A stretch of DNA of 64,000 nucleotides from an uncultured bacterium (GTDB taxonomy: Bacteria; Bacillota_I; Bacilli_A; RFN20; CAG-826): positions 372,001 through 436,000 of the forward strand of contig CASFTG010000001.1 in assembly GCA_949297805.1 (NCBI GenBank), written 5' to 3'. The notes under the pieces are model-generated. The model had not been told where the DNA came from. It ran no database searches and worked only from the letters and a program-made list of their open reading frames with translations. A program made the translations under genes and the position numbers. Positions 1-9,173 of this stretch are shown piece by piece (positions within the stretch are counted from its first letter, which is position 1; each line of letters begins with the position of its first letter).

Positions 1-173
1 GTACCTCGGTTTACAAAGATTTCATGGGGCGGAATCCGGCTTCGATCTCCGGAGCTTATACGGTCAACCACAATGGTAATGATGGAAGCGTCTACGTCGT
101 CGCTGGTATCGCAGTAACCGCGGTTCTTGCCGCCGGAGCCTTGATCTTCCTTAGAAAGAAACAAAGAGCCTAA
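1..173 (+). CDS. 3' end of a cell-surface protein with C-terminal membrane anchor (partial)
   Basis: Only the last 57 codons lie in the window, read in the third frame up to a TAA stop. The end is typical of a surface protein: a polar stretch, one hydrophobic helix (VVAGIAVTAVLAAGALIF) and a basic tail (LRKKQRA). There is no LPXTG motif, so anchoring by the helix is inferred rather than sortase attachment. The next gene downstream has the same tail design, so the two may be related surface proteins. The ectodomain is outside the window and its function cannot be judged. Confidence 0.75.
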   Translation, partial: TSVYKDFMGRNPASISGAYTVNHNGNDGSVYVVAGIAVTAVLAAGALIFLRKKQRA

Positions 174-204
174 TCTCTTCGTTTCTTCTTATTTAACCTC
201 CCTT

Positions 205-234
205 AAAGAGCCACCAGCGATGATGGCTCTTTTT
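205..234 (+). terminator. Rho-independent terminator of the first gene
   Basis: Perfect 9-bp stem AAAGAGCCA / TGGCTCTTT followed by a T run, placed about 30 bases after the stop codon of the upstream partial gene. Confidence 0.85.
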
Positions 235-538
235 AAGATGGGGACTTTTCCTATGTAAATTGTTTGCTAAAAGGAGAAGGGTAATTTAATTCAATATTCC
301 TTTGATGCCTTCGATTGTTTGGTGGATTTTGATGGTGATGGGCAGTAGGGGATAACCCTCTGGACAATATTGCCCTGACAATTCACCCCCTCTATCATCG
401 CGGCCGGACTGGCAAGCCAATATGAAAGCCCTGAAGAGCACAATCGTGAGGATGTGGGATAGGGGCTCTTTTCACCTTTTTGGCTAAGGGTCCGTTCTTG
501 CTCGGTTATATAGAACCGATGAAAGGAAGGGAATCAAT
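235..538. promoter_or_regulatory. Intergenic leader with a CGGTT-N6-AACCG palindrome
   Basis: About 300 bases without a gene. The only structure I see is the inverted repeat CGGTT-ATATAG-AACCG at 504-519, directly before the ribosome site (AAAGGAAGGG) of the next surface protein. It could be an operator or a short hairpin masking the leader; no strong -35/-10 pair was found. Confidence 0.35.
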
Positions 539-2515
539 ATGGGAAAAGTGAGCAAGCGATTGCTACTTGGCATCCTGGGAGCGGCCACCTCTTTCGGGAT
601 GATCCTGGGCGGCAAAGCCGTCGTCGATAGCGTGGACAATGGGGCAACCGAGGTAGCGGCTGCCGGCGATACTGACGCCAGGTACGTTCGCGTTAACTCA
701 ACCGATGATTTGCCGGGCGAACACTATTTGATTGTTTACGAGAATGGAGGTTCATCTTTTGTTTTCAACGGAGGAATCTCGTCCTCGGACCTCGACTCCA
801 AATCTAATGCGATTGCCGATTATGCTGTCCAGACTGAATCGGATGGCATCCCTTACATCACAGTCGATGAAAAACTGTCTGGTTATGAGGTAAATATCGT
901 TGAAGCAGGGAACGGGAAATACGCAATTCAATCAACCAATTCCAGTTCTTATTATGTTTATCATTCTGGAACAAAAAACTCTATTAATAGCACATCATCT
1001 TTGAGTAACGCTGCAACGGCGATTACTTTTTCGAGTAACAAATTGACCGCTAAATGGGGCTCTTATTCCCTGAAATATAATACAAGCGACAAAAGGTTTA
1101 GATGCTATTCTAGCGGCCAGAGCGCGGTTTCGCTGTTTAAGTACGTTCCCGGAATTACTGCCGATCCCGAATCCATTTCTATAACGTTAGACGGAAATCC
1201 GATTGAGGATAGCCTTACCATTTATGATGGACAGTGCGTTAACTTCGAAACTTCCGTTTTGCCGGGAGGCGCTGATCAAGATGTCGCTTGGTCGGAGTAT
1301 ATGAGCGATGACGGCAGCGTCTTGTTCATGGATGGGGAACTTATCACCGAAGGAGCTTTGACCGAAGACTTGACGTTCGACGTTACGGCCAAATCCGCTG
1401 CCATTGATACCGTTTCCAAAACTATCTCGGTTACTGTTAAGGCTAATTGGGTAGAAAGCCTAAGTTATGAAGGACAAGTCAAAAAGCAGGTTATTGGAGA
1501 ACCTTTTGATTCTACTGGTTTAAGTATTTTTGCTTATAACGCCGATTTCCAACTCGATGTAACCGAAGATGTTATCTATGCTCCGGAAATCATCGAGGAA
1601 GGCATCAGTTCCGTTACGGCTTCCTATATGGGCAAAAGCGTGTCTATTCCTTTCGATATCGTTAAAGTAAACTGGCATTATAAAGCCACAGACATTACCC
1701 AGCTTTATGATGGCGCGACGATCATTATCGGCGTGGTCGATAAAACGCACAATATCGTTGCTGGCACTTATGATTCCGGCAACGGATGGTATACACCTGC
1801 TAAGACTGAGACTATTGGCAACGATGGAGCGATAGATTTCGAACAAACCTTCACTTTGGGTGTTTGCGAAAAAGGGTATACCATTTACGACAAAGCAGCG
1901 CAAAAATACTTGGCCCACAACGCCTCAAACGGCAAAGTCAATCTTTCTTCGGAGTTAAGCGCCAAGACCTATTGGGATATTTATTTCGAAGGCGGGATTT
2001 TGAAAATAAAGGATATGACTGCCTCAGTAGATTGGTTCTTGCAGTTCAATATCGGTTCGGATCGAATTGGCGAATATAAACCTTCGAGCAATCAAACCGA
2101 TCCGTATATCTATGTTCTTAATGGAAACAATGTTGCTGCATCCGATAAATTAAAAACCTTTGCAAAACTGTACCTCCGGTGGAATGACGAACTCGATGGT
2201 TCCGATACCGGCGCTTGCCGGGGTGAGAGCGGCTACTACGCCAAAGCCAAAGCTGCCCTCCAAGGTGAATGGTCTTGCGTGACCGAAGCCCTCGCGGCCG
2301 ATACTACCGGCATCTTAGCCCGGATCCAAGCTTGGGCCATCGCCAATGGCGAGGTCTTCGAAATCGGGGCCAATGGCATCAGCACCCATTCCCTTGGCAA
2401 CAAGGCGACGGGGATGGATAACCCGGCCTTAATCGCTATTAGTTGCCTGAGTTTAGCTGCCTGCGCCGCCATGATTGGTTACGCCATCAGCCGCCGCAAA
2501 ATCCGGTCGCGCTAG
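539..2515 (+). CDS. Secreted surface protein with Ig-like domains and C-terminal membrane anchor
   Basis: 658 residues. A basic start (MGKVSKR) and hydrophobic helix form a signal peptide over about residues 1-30. A beta-rich middle follows; residues about 205-300 resemble a bacterial Ig-like Big_2 fold and about 303-378 a Big_3 type domain (around VIGEPFDSTGLSI). The C-terminus has a hydrophobic helix and the basic tail SRRKIRSR, so the protein probably stays membrane-bound with its body outside. The start is set by AAAGGAAGGG eight bases upstream. No catalytic motif is visible. Adhesion or binding is a guess from architecture only. Confidence 0.75.
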   Translation: MGKVSKRLLLGILGAATSFGMILGGKAVVDSVDNGATEVAAAGDTDARYVRVNSTDDLPGEHYLIVYENGGSSFVFNGGISSSDLDSKSNAIADYAVQTESDGIPYITVDEKLSGYEVNIVEAGNGKYAIQSTNSSSYYVYHSGTKNSINSTSSLSNAATAITFSSNKLTAKWGSYSLKYNTSDKRFRCYSSGQSAVSLFKYVPGITADPESISITLDGNPIEDSLTIYDGQCVNFETSVLPGGADQDVAWSEYMSDDGSVLFMDGELITEGALTEDLTFDVTAKSAAIDTVSKTISVTVKANWVESLSYEGQVKKQVIGEPFDSTGLSIFAYNADFQLDVTEDVIYAPEIIEEGISSVTASYMGKSVSIPFDIVKVNWHYKATDITQLYDGATIIIGVVDKTHNIVAGTYDSGNGWYTPAKTETIGNDGAIDFEQTFTLGVCEKGYTIYDKAAQKYLAHNASNGKVNLSSELSAKTYWDIYFEGGILKIKDMTASVDWFLQFNIGSDRIGEYKPSSNQTDPYIYVLNGNNVAASDKLKTFAKLYLRWNDELDGSDTGACRGESGYYAKAKAALQGEWSCVTEALAADTTGILARIQAWAIANGEVFEIGANGISTHSLGNKATGMDNPALIAISCLSLAACAAMIGYAISRRKIRSR

Positions 2516-2530
2516 TCGATAACGGTCATT

Positions 2531-2559
2531 AAGCCCTTCGGTCCGCCGAGGGGCTTTTT
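2531..2559. terminator. Terminator between convergent genes
   Basis: 11-bp stem (AAGCCCTTCGG / CCGAGGGGCTT, one G-T pair) with a T run on the plus strand. It lies between the surface protein and the convergent lipoprotein gene and probably ends the plus-strand transcript. Confidence 0.8.
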
Positions 2560-2602
2560 GCATAGAAAAAAGGATCTGGAAGAGGATTATTCCCGCAGAT
2601 CC

Positions 2603-3745
2603 TTATTGCTCTTTGAGATTTCCAATCGACCAATCAAGCAGGGCTTTGGCGTACTTTTCGTGGTAAGGGGCCAATAGCTCATGTTTGTATTCGCGGATGT
2701 TCGCAGCGCCACTAATGGGCGTATCGGGCGCCTCGAAGGTGACGTTATCCATTAAGGTATCGATTTTGGCATCGTTAATATAGGTGAAGTAGGGCTGATC
2801 AAGCTTATCGCTGGTCCAATAGGTATCGGTCAACTTCCAAGTCGTCTCATCGATCGTGTCGTTGTAGAAGACCCCGGCTCCATCGACTTCCCCTTGGACA
2901 TCATAATGGAAGATGGTCGGAACGAACCCTTCTTTATAGCCGGGTTGCTCAATCGATTCGGCCGAAAGGTGGTAATCCTTCTTGAATTCGACCCATTGGG
3001 CATAGGCGGCCTTTTCTGCTTCGCTCGCGTCTTCATCGTTATTCCCGGCGACCCCATTTAGCAATCGGACTCCTTCTTGGACGGTGTCGAGGACATAGAG
3101 GTAATCGGTATCTCTATTATCGATGAAGTATTGCTTTAAGAAATGGGATTCGAGGTAACCGCAGTCGGGGCATCCGGATTGGGTGAAAAGGAGGGTGAAC
3201 TCCATGTTAGAGGAGAGCTTTTCATCGAGGATGGCCTTATCGATATAGATCATCTTCGGATAGTTGATCCTGGCATCCATCCATTCGCTGAAGACGGCTC
3301 GCGAAGTCACCCAATCCGATTCCTGATCGACGTTATCATGCTGATAGGCTAATTCCCCGTCGTCGAAGATGGCTAAGGTCTCATGGTTGGATACTAGTTC
3401 CAACCCATAGTCCTCTTCCTCGACGATGTCGTTATAGTCAATCCAATATAGAAGGAGGTTATGCTCTTTTAAATAAGGGACTAAGACATCGTCATGCCAA
3501 TCGGCGTAGCAGCTGCAGCCGATGCCCCCATCGTTATGGACCATCAGCAAAAACGATTGCTTCTCCAACACCATGGACCGGAGGGTCGGATAGTCGATCT
3601 GCTTCATATGGCTGGTCCCCTTTATCTCCTCGCCCATCCCTATTAGCGTCCCATAAGCCAAATCGACCTTGTTGAACTCATCAATCGGCCCGCAGGCGCA
3701 TAGGGGGAGTAGGGCGAGGGGGAAGAAGAAAAAAGCCTTTTTCAT
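2603..3745 (-). CDS. Lipoprotein with two thioredoxin-like domains
   Basis: 380 residues from the ATG that begins MKKAFFFFPLALLPLCACG, a classic lipoprotein signal with the cysteine near residue 17. An upstream in-frame start 38 codons earlier would bury this signal and was rejected. No Shine-Dalgarno precedes the chosen ATG. The first half holds a Cys-Ser-Cys (GIGCSCYADW) in a thioredoxin-like context and the second half a true CxxC (SGCPDCG). This suggests an extracytoplasmic, membrane-tethered thiol protein, perhaps a bacteriocin-accessory or disulfide-exchange type. The fold assignment is by motif only. Confidence 0.75.
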   Translation of the reverse strand: MKKAFFFFPLALLPLCACGPIDEFNKVDLAYGTLIGMGEEIKGTSHMKQIDYPTLRSMVLEKQSFLLMVHNDGGIGCSCYADWHDDVLVPYLKEHNLLLYWIDYNDIVEEEDYGLELVSNHETLAIFDDGELAYQHDNVDQESDWVTSRAVFSEWMDARINYPKMIYIDKAILDEKLSSNMEFTLLFTQSGCPDCGYLESHFLKQYFIDNRDTDYLYVLDTVQEGVRLLNGVAGNNDEDASEAEKAAYAQWVEFKKDYHLSAESIEQPGYKEGFVPTIFHYDVQGEVDGAGVFYNDTIDETTWKLTDTYWTSDKLDQPYFTYINDAKIDTLMDNVTFEAPDTPISGAANIREYKHELLAPYHEKYAKALLDWSIGNLKEQ

Positions 3746-3914
3746 AACGGGAGGAATCTTAGCATAAAAGCCGTTGAGTTTCACCCTCGCGCGCGGAAGC
3801 GAAAAATAGCAAAATTTTACCTTCGATTTTTCTAGGTCTAATCGAAGGAAAACCGCCATTTTATGGGCTAAAATCTTCTTCGCCGAATTCGGGGCGGAAA
3901 AGTTATGAAAATTT

Positions 3915-3944
3915 TTGTTTATTTTTGAGGGGGTTGCCTATATT
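3915..3944 (+). promoter_or_regulatory. Promoter of the pot operon
   Basis: -35 TTGTTT and -10 TATATT separated by 18 bp, 66 bases before potA. G-rich and C-rich blocks (GGGGG ... CCCCCC) flank the -10 and could pair to form a hairpin over it. Confidence 0.6.
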
Positions 3945-4009
3945 ATACCCCCCGTCAAAATAGACCCCGGGAGGCAAGTCAATCCACTCGGGGTTCGGGA
4001 GGAAGGGTT

Positions 4010-5533
4010 ATGGAGCAGAACTCGGCCATCATCAGCCTGTCGCACGTCAAAAAGATCTTCGATGGAACCACCGTCGTCGAGGATTTTAATTTGGACGTCA
4101 AACCAGGCGAATTCATCACCATCTTAGGCCCCTCGGGGTGCGGCAAGACGACGACCTTACGAATGATCGCCGGCTTTGAGCTGCCAAGTGAAGGCAAAAT
4201 CTTGCTCAACGGGGAGGACATCTCTTACCTTCCGCCGTATAAACGTCCGGTCAACACGGTGTTTCAGCATTATGCCCTCTTTGCCCATCTTGACGTCTAT
4301 GACAACGTCGCCTTTGGGCTGAAGATGAAGAAGGTCCCGGTCGAAGTCACTGACCGGAAAGGCAACAAGAAAATCAAAATGAAGCACCTCTCGATCAAAG
4401 AGATCGATGCCAAGGTCAGCCGGGCCCTTTCGATCGTCGACCTCGACGAAATGGAGGACCGGGACGTCTCGACTCTTTCCGGGGGTCAGCAACAACGGGT
4501 CGCCATCGCCCGAGCCATCGTCAATGAACCGAAGGTTCTTTTGCTTGATGAGCCTTTGTCGGCCTTAGACCATAAGATGCGGAAAGACATGCAGATCGAG
4601 CTCAAGCAAATGCATAAGAAGCTTGGCATCACTTTCTTCTACGTCACCCATGACCAGGAAGAGGCCCTCACCATGTCCGATCGGATCGTGGTCATGAAAG
4701 ATGGGGTCATCCAGCAAGTCGGGACCCCGGAGGAAATATACAACGAGCCGATCAATGCCTTCGTCGCCGACTTCATCGGGGAATCGAATATTTATAACGG
4801 CACCATGATCGGGAAAAAGAGAGTTCGTTTCATCGGGGCCAACTGGGATTGCGTCGATGACTTCCCCCTCAACGAGAAAGTCGACATCGTCGTTCGACCG
4901 GAAGACGTCTTGATGGTCGAACCCGAGAAAGGGACGACGGTTGGGGTGATTTCGAGCAAGATCTTCAAAGGGGTTCATTACGAATTCATCGTCAACGTCG
5001 GCAAGAACGAAGTCCTCTGCCGCGACACCCATGATCATGAAGTCGGGGCCAAAGTCGGAATCGTGGTCGAGAAAGAGAATATCCAGATCATGCATAAGGA
5101 ACTCTCGGTCAACCAATATACCGACGCCTATATCAATTCGAATGGCCAAGTGGTCATTGGCGAAGATCCTTTCGATGCCGATTTGACCAAGCTTTTACCT
5201 GGCTCCCACCTCGAAGAGGAGGGCAGCACCATCCTCATCGGGCCCGATGGCAAGCATTACGACCTCAATGATGCCGAAGTGGTGGCCGAGATCGACCTCG
5301 ACAAGATCGAACTGAGCGATGACTTATCCAAAGGGCAAGCCCAAGGCACCATTATCCAATCGGTCTGGATCGGCGACCATTACCAATACATCGTCCGGAC
5401 CGATGATGAGGAAGACTATGTCGTCAACTCCCCCTTCACTTGGAACGAGAACGACATCGTCTCGGTCGCGGTGAAGAAAGAAGACATCAAGCTCCGGCTT
5501 AAAACCCCGATTGAGGAGCTAGTGAGGGAATAA
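4010..5533 (+). CDS. potA: Spermidine/putrescine ABC transporter ATP-binding protein, extended form
   Basis: ATPase that drives polyamine import through PotB/PotC. Walker A GPSGCGKTT, signature LSGGQQQRVAIARA and Walker B VLLLDEPLSALD are intact. At 507 residues it is clearly longer than the usual 350-380. Extra material is an insertion in the nucleotide-binding domain after the Q-loop region (around residues 105-130, with VTDRKGNKKIKMK) and a doubled TOBE-like C-terminus (about 265-370 and 430-505). A strong site GGGAGGAAGG sets the ATG. It is first in a tight four-gene operon. Enlarged PotA proteins are known in mollicutes. Confidence 0.95.
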   Translation: MEQNSAIISLSHVKKIFDGTTVVEDFNLDVKPGEFITILGPSGCGKTTTLRMIAGFELPSEGKILLNGEDISYLPPYKRPVNTVFQHYALFAHLDVYDNVAFGLKMKKVPVEVTDRKGNKKIKMKHLSIKEIDAKVSRALSIVDLDEMEDRDVSTLSGGQQQRVAIARAIVNEPKVLLLDEPLSALDHKMRKDMQIELKQMHKKLGITFFYVTHDQEEALTMSDRIVVMKDGVIQQVGTPEEIYNEPINAFVADFIGESNIYNGTMIGKKRVRFIGANWDCVDDFPLNEKVDIVVRPEDVLMVEPEKGTTVGVISSKIFKGVHYEFIVNVGKNEVLCRDTHDHEVGAKVGIVVEKENIQIMHKELSVNQYTDAYINSNGQVVIGEDPFDADLTKLLPGSHLEEEGSTILIGPDGKHYDLNDAEVVAEIDLDKIELSDDLSKGQAQGTIIQSVWIGDHYQYIVRTDDEEDYVVNSPFTWNENDIVSVAVKKEDIKLRLKTPIEELVRE

Positions 5534-5534
5534 A

Positions 5535-6374
5535 ATGGCGCGGGCTTTATCCAAGACCAAGCGGTTCTTCTCTTTTAAGCGGAAGTACCTCTGCATCCCT
5601 TATTCGGTCTTCCTTATCCTCTTCGTCATCATCCCGATCTTCATCATCTTGGTCTATGCCTTCACCGGCTCGACCGAGGACGGGACTCTCTATTTCAGCT
5701 TCGACGCCTTGGCGAGTTTCTTTACCTCTCCAACTAAGGTCAACATCCTGGTCGTTTCCTTATTCGTCGGGATGCTCAATACCATCATCTGTTTGCTTAT
5801 TGGTTATCCAGTCGCTTATCTATTAGCCAATAGTAAGGTCAATAAGAACAAGATCTTGGTCTTGCTCTTCATCATGCCGATGTGGATTAACTTCGTCCTC
5901 CGGACCGGGGCGACCCGCGACGTCTTATCCTGGATGGGGATCAACGGGGGCAACCACCCTTATTTAGCGACCATGATCGGCATGGTCTATAACTACTTGC
6001 CCTTCACCATATTGCCGTTATATACCACCATGATCAAGCTCGATAAGAGCCAATTAGAAGCCGCCTCCGACCTCGGGGCTAATCCGCTCAACGTGTTCTT
6101 GCACAATACGCTGCCCCAATCGCTGCCGGGCATCGTCTCGGCGGCCGAGATGGTGTTCATGCCGACTTTATCGAGTTACGTCATCTCCGATACTTTATCG
6201 GAAGGGAAGATCACCTTATTCGGCAACATCATCTATTTGAACTTCAGCCAGTCGCAGTGGAACGAAGGCTCGTTCATGGCCTTCGTGATGCTGATTCTCG
6301 TCGGCATCTCGATGCTAGTTAGCCGCCATTTCGATAGAGGCGAGCAAAGCGAAAGGAGGGGGACTTTATGGTGA
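5535..6374 (+). CDS. potB: Polyamine ABC transporter permease
   Basis: Integral membrane subunit of 279 residues with about six helices. The cytoplasmic EAA loop that docks on the ATPase is seen as EAASDLGANPLNVFLHNTLP. It starts one base after the potA stop with GAGGG as ribosome site and overlaps potC by seven bases, so translation is probably coupled. PotB assignment rather than PotC follows gene order and its longer N-terminal extension. Confidence 0.93.
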   Translation: MARALSKTKRFFSFKRKYLCIPYSVFLILFVIIPIFIILVYAFTGSTEDGTLYFSFDALASFFTSPTKVNILVVSLFVGMLNTIICLLIGYPVAYLLANSKVNKNKILVLLFIMPMWINFVLRTGATRDVLSWMGINGGNHPYLATMIGMVYNYLPFTILPLYTTMIKLDKSQLEAASDLGANPLNVFLHNTLPQSLPGIVSAAEMVFMPTLSSYVISDTLSEGKITLFGNIIYLNFSQSQWNEGSFMAFVMLILVGISMLVSRHFDRGEQSERRGTLW

Positions 6375-7249
6375 ATGACGCTATCGCGCGCAATAAGCGC
6401 AAGGACGTGGCCTTTAAGTCAATCGGCCTCTTCGTCATCTTCTTCATCCTCATCTTGATGTATGTGCCAATCTTGGTGCTGATCGCTTATTCTTTTACCA
6501 ACGCCACCAACGTCGGGACCTGGACCGGTTTCTCCTTTGATCTGTATGGGGCTTTGTTCCAGGACGAGGAGATCATGACCGCCCTTGGCAATACCATCAT
6601 CTTGGCTTTGTCTTCTTCCGCCATCTCGGTGGTGCTCGGCACCTGCGGGGCCATCGGGACCTTCTATTCCTCGAAGAAAGCCCGGGCCAGCATAGAGATG
6701 GTGACCCAAATCCCGGTCGTCAACGCCGAGATCGTCATCGCGATGTCTTTGACCGTCATGTTCGTCTTCTGCGGGACCTATCTATTCATGGGAGCCAATA
6801 TCTTCTCCTTCTGGACCTTGTTGATCGGTCACGTCATCTTGTCGCTTCCCTTCGTCTATCTTTCGGTCAAGCCGAAATTGCTTCAGATGGATCCCCATAT
6901 TTATGAAGCGGCCCTCGATTTAGGCTGCTCGCAGGGGAAAGCCATCTTCAAGGCGGTGCTGCCCGAGATCATGCCCGGGGTCGGCTCGGGGGCCTTACTC
7001 GCCATTACCTTATCCCTCGATGATTTCATCGTCACCGCCTTCACTCGAGGCGCGGGGTTATTGTCGGGCGAGAAGACGATCGATACCCTTTCGACTCTTG
7101 TTCAGGCTAAAATCAAGAAAGGGCCGGTCCCACCGGAGATGCGGGCCTTGACCACCCTGATCTTCTTATTCGTTTTTCTCATCGTCGTCCTCATCACCGT
7201 CTATAACAACGTCAAAGCGAGACGGAATCGGAAGAAAGCGAGGTATTGA
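6368..7249 (+). CDS. potC: Polyamine ABC transporter permease
   Basis: Second membrane subunit, 293 residues, with the EAA motif EAALDLGCSQGKAIFKAVLP near residue 180 and about six helices. A strong AAAGGAGGGGG site lies inside the end of potB. The C-terminal tail is basic. With PotB it forms the channel for spermidine or putrescine uptake. Confidence 0.93.
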   Translation: MVNDAIARNKRKDVAFKSIGLFVIFFILILMYVPILVLIAYSFTNATNVGTWTGFSFDLYGALFQDEEIMTALGNTIILALSSSAISVVLGTCGAIGTFYSSKKARASIEMVTQIPVVNAEIVIAMSLTVMFVFCGTYLFMGANIFSFWTLLIGHVILSLPFVYLSVKPKLLQMDPHIYEAALDLGCSQGKAIFKAVLPEIMPGVGSGALLAITLSLDDFIVTAFTRGAGLLSGEKTIDTLSTLVQAKIKKGPVPPEMRALTTLIFLFVFLIVVLITVYNNVKARRNRKKARY

Positions 7250-7251
7250 AC

Positions 7252-9159
7252 ATGAAAGCAAGCAAATTAACCGGCTTTTGCGCTCTTCTTCTCCTTCTTT
7301 CGCCGTCTTTAGCCAGTTGCGGCGCCGCTGGGAATAGCTCGGCTATTAACCTCCGGGTCCTCAACTGGGAGGACTATATCGGCGAATATGAATTGGAAGC
7401 CGATTTTGATGAAGATGGCGAATACGAGACTTATCCGGACGTCATCTCGGCTTTTGAAGCCTATGAACGGATCGTTAACAAGAAGAACGTCAACGTCATC
7501 TACGATACCTTCGACACCAATGAGACGATGCTTTCGTCCTTAAAAACCGGCAAGTCGACTTATGACCTCATCTGCCCCTCCGACTACACTATCCAAAAGA
7601 TGATGAGCCAGGGGATGCTGGTCCCTTTTGACGAAGGCTCAACCCCCAATTACGATGCCTCCGTCTCCCCCTATCTAAACGGGCAATTGGACTATATAAC
7701 CGCCGACGACGGGACGGGGAAGCAAACCCCGATCTCCCAATATTCGCGAGGCTATATGTGGGGGACCTTAGGGATTCTTTATAATCCCGCTAAAGTGAGC
7801 GAAGAGACCGGGGTCGAAGAAGATACGGTCAAGTTCGATATGGCCGATTGGAATTCCCTTTGGGATTCGAAATACCACGGCCAGATGTCGATCAAGGACT
7901 CGATGCGCGATACCTATTCGGTCGGGATCATGAAACTTTTCGACGCCGAGGTCAAAGAAGCCATCCTTGATTCCGGTTATTACGATGAGAACCTCGATCT
8001 CAAAGAGGGGGTCGACATCAATGCGGTCATCGATAAAATCACTACCGATCCGTTGTATCTAGAGATGGACCGGGTCTTTAACCTCTCCGATCAAGAGACC
8101 GTCGCCAAGGTCGAGGATGCCTTGCTTGAATTAAAGAGCAACGTCTTCGGCTTTGAGGTCGACTCCGGCAAAGACGACATCGTCAAAGGCTTGATTGGGA
8201 TGAACCTCGCCTGGAGTGGCGACGCGGTCTATTCGATGGACCGGGGCGAGAATGAGGCTGACGAGACTATTTACTACTCTGTCCCCAAAACCGGGGGCAA
8301 TATCTGGTTCGATGGCTGGGTCATGCCGAAGTCCGATTCGCTTCATAAAGAAGAAGCCCAGGAGTTCGTTGATTTCCTTTCCCGGCCCGATATCGCCACC
8401 ATGAACATGGACACCATCGGCTATACCTCTTTCATCGCCGGGCAAGATGTCTTGGACTTAGTTCGGAACTGGTATGATCCAAGGACTTACGCCATGTATG
8501 TCTACCATGACGCCACCTTAGATGGCGACTCCTGGGAAGACAGCGACTTCCTTTATGACAAGGAAGGCGAATTGGTGTACCAAGATGGGACTGGCCTCCA
8601 TGAGGATGGGGATGATTACGGGCCCTTTGACATGACCGGCTCGACCTATGAGCAAGCAGTGGTCAATGGGAAGCCGATGTCTTGGCAAGAATACCAAGAT
8701 CTTTACAATGAACAAGTCGCCGAATCGGAAGACGAGATGCTCGCCTGGGACATCGTCGATTTGACCTATATGTTCGAAGGGACGGTCGAGACCGAAGGCT
8801 ATGGGCTGGGCGATACCCCCGACGATAACCCCTATCTTTTCTATACCGATGAGCTAGAGGCGATTCCTTCTCCTTATGGCGGGGAGGAGAGTGTGCTGGC
8901 TGGTCGGCAGTTCTATGCCCAATATCCCCCCAATTACCTGATTCCCAAGTTGGCCGCCATGAAGGATTATGGCGACAACAACCGTTACGTCCTCTCGATG
9001 TGGGAAAACGTCAAAGGCAATAACCTCCCCATCTGGGGCGTGGTGGTGTTCGCCTGCATCTTAGGCGCTGTCATCATCTTCGCCGGGGCTGGCCTCGTCA
9101 CTAAGCTTCGTTATCGGAAACTCCGGGTCGAAAGGCGGAAAGCCGCCCGTAAACAATAG
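7252..9159 (+). CDS. potD: Polyamine-binding lipoprotein, extended with C-terminal membrane helix
   Basis: Substrate-binding component of the importer. The signal peptide ends in LASC, a lipobox. The start is the ATG at 7252, seven bases after GAGGT; a TTG six bases earlier is too close to that site. The PotD fold covers about residues 30-390, opening with LRVLNWEDYIGEYE, a typical PotD beginning. At about 635 residues it is much longer than the usual 350. An acidic region rich in Asp, Glu and Tyr follows, then a hydrophobic helix near residue 600 and a basic tail. The protein is thus anchored twice, by lipid and helix. Confidence 0.9.
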   Translation: MKASKLTGFCALLLLLSPSLASCGAAGNSSAINLRVLNWEDYIGEYELEADFDEDGEYETYPDVISAFEAYERIVNKKNVNVIYDTFDTNETMLSSLKTGKSTYDLICPSDYTIQKMMSQGMLVPFDEGSTPNYDASVSPYLNGQLDYITADDGTGKQTPISQYSRGYMWGTLGILYNPAKVSEETGVEEDTVKFDMADWNSLWDSKYHGQMSIKDSMRDTYSVGIMKLFDAEVKEAILDSGYYDENLDLKEGVDINAVIDKITTDPLYLEMDRVFNLSDQETVAKVEDALLELKSNVFGFEVDSGKDDIVKGLIGMNLAWSGDAVYSMDRGENEADETIYYSVPKTGGNIWFDGWVMPKSDSLHKEEAQEFVDFLSRPDIATMNMDTIGYTSFIAGQDVLDLVRNWYDPRTYAMYVYHDATLDGDSWEDSDFLYDKEGELVYQDGTGLHEDGDDYGPFDMTGSTYEQAVVNGKPMSWQEYQDLYNEQVAESEDEMLAWDIVDLTYMFEGTVETEGYGLGDTPDDNPYLFYTDELEAIPSPYGGEESVLAGRQFYAQYPPNYLIPKLAAMKDYGDNNRYVLSMWENVKGNNLPIWGVVVFACILGAVIIFAGAGLVTKLRYRKLRVERRKAARKQ

Positions 9160-9173
9160 GCTAAACGTCTGAT

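Noticed and set aside
4565-5149. 194-residue open frame antisense to potA
   Set aside because: It is the mirror of a G+C-biased coding gene, rich in Asp/Val/Ile from antisense codons, with no ribosome site.
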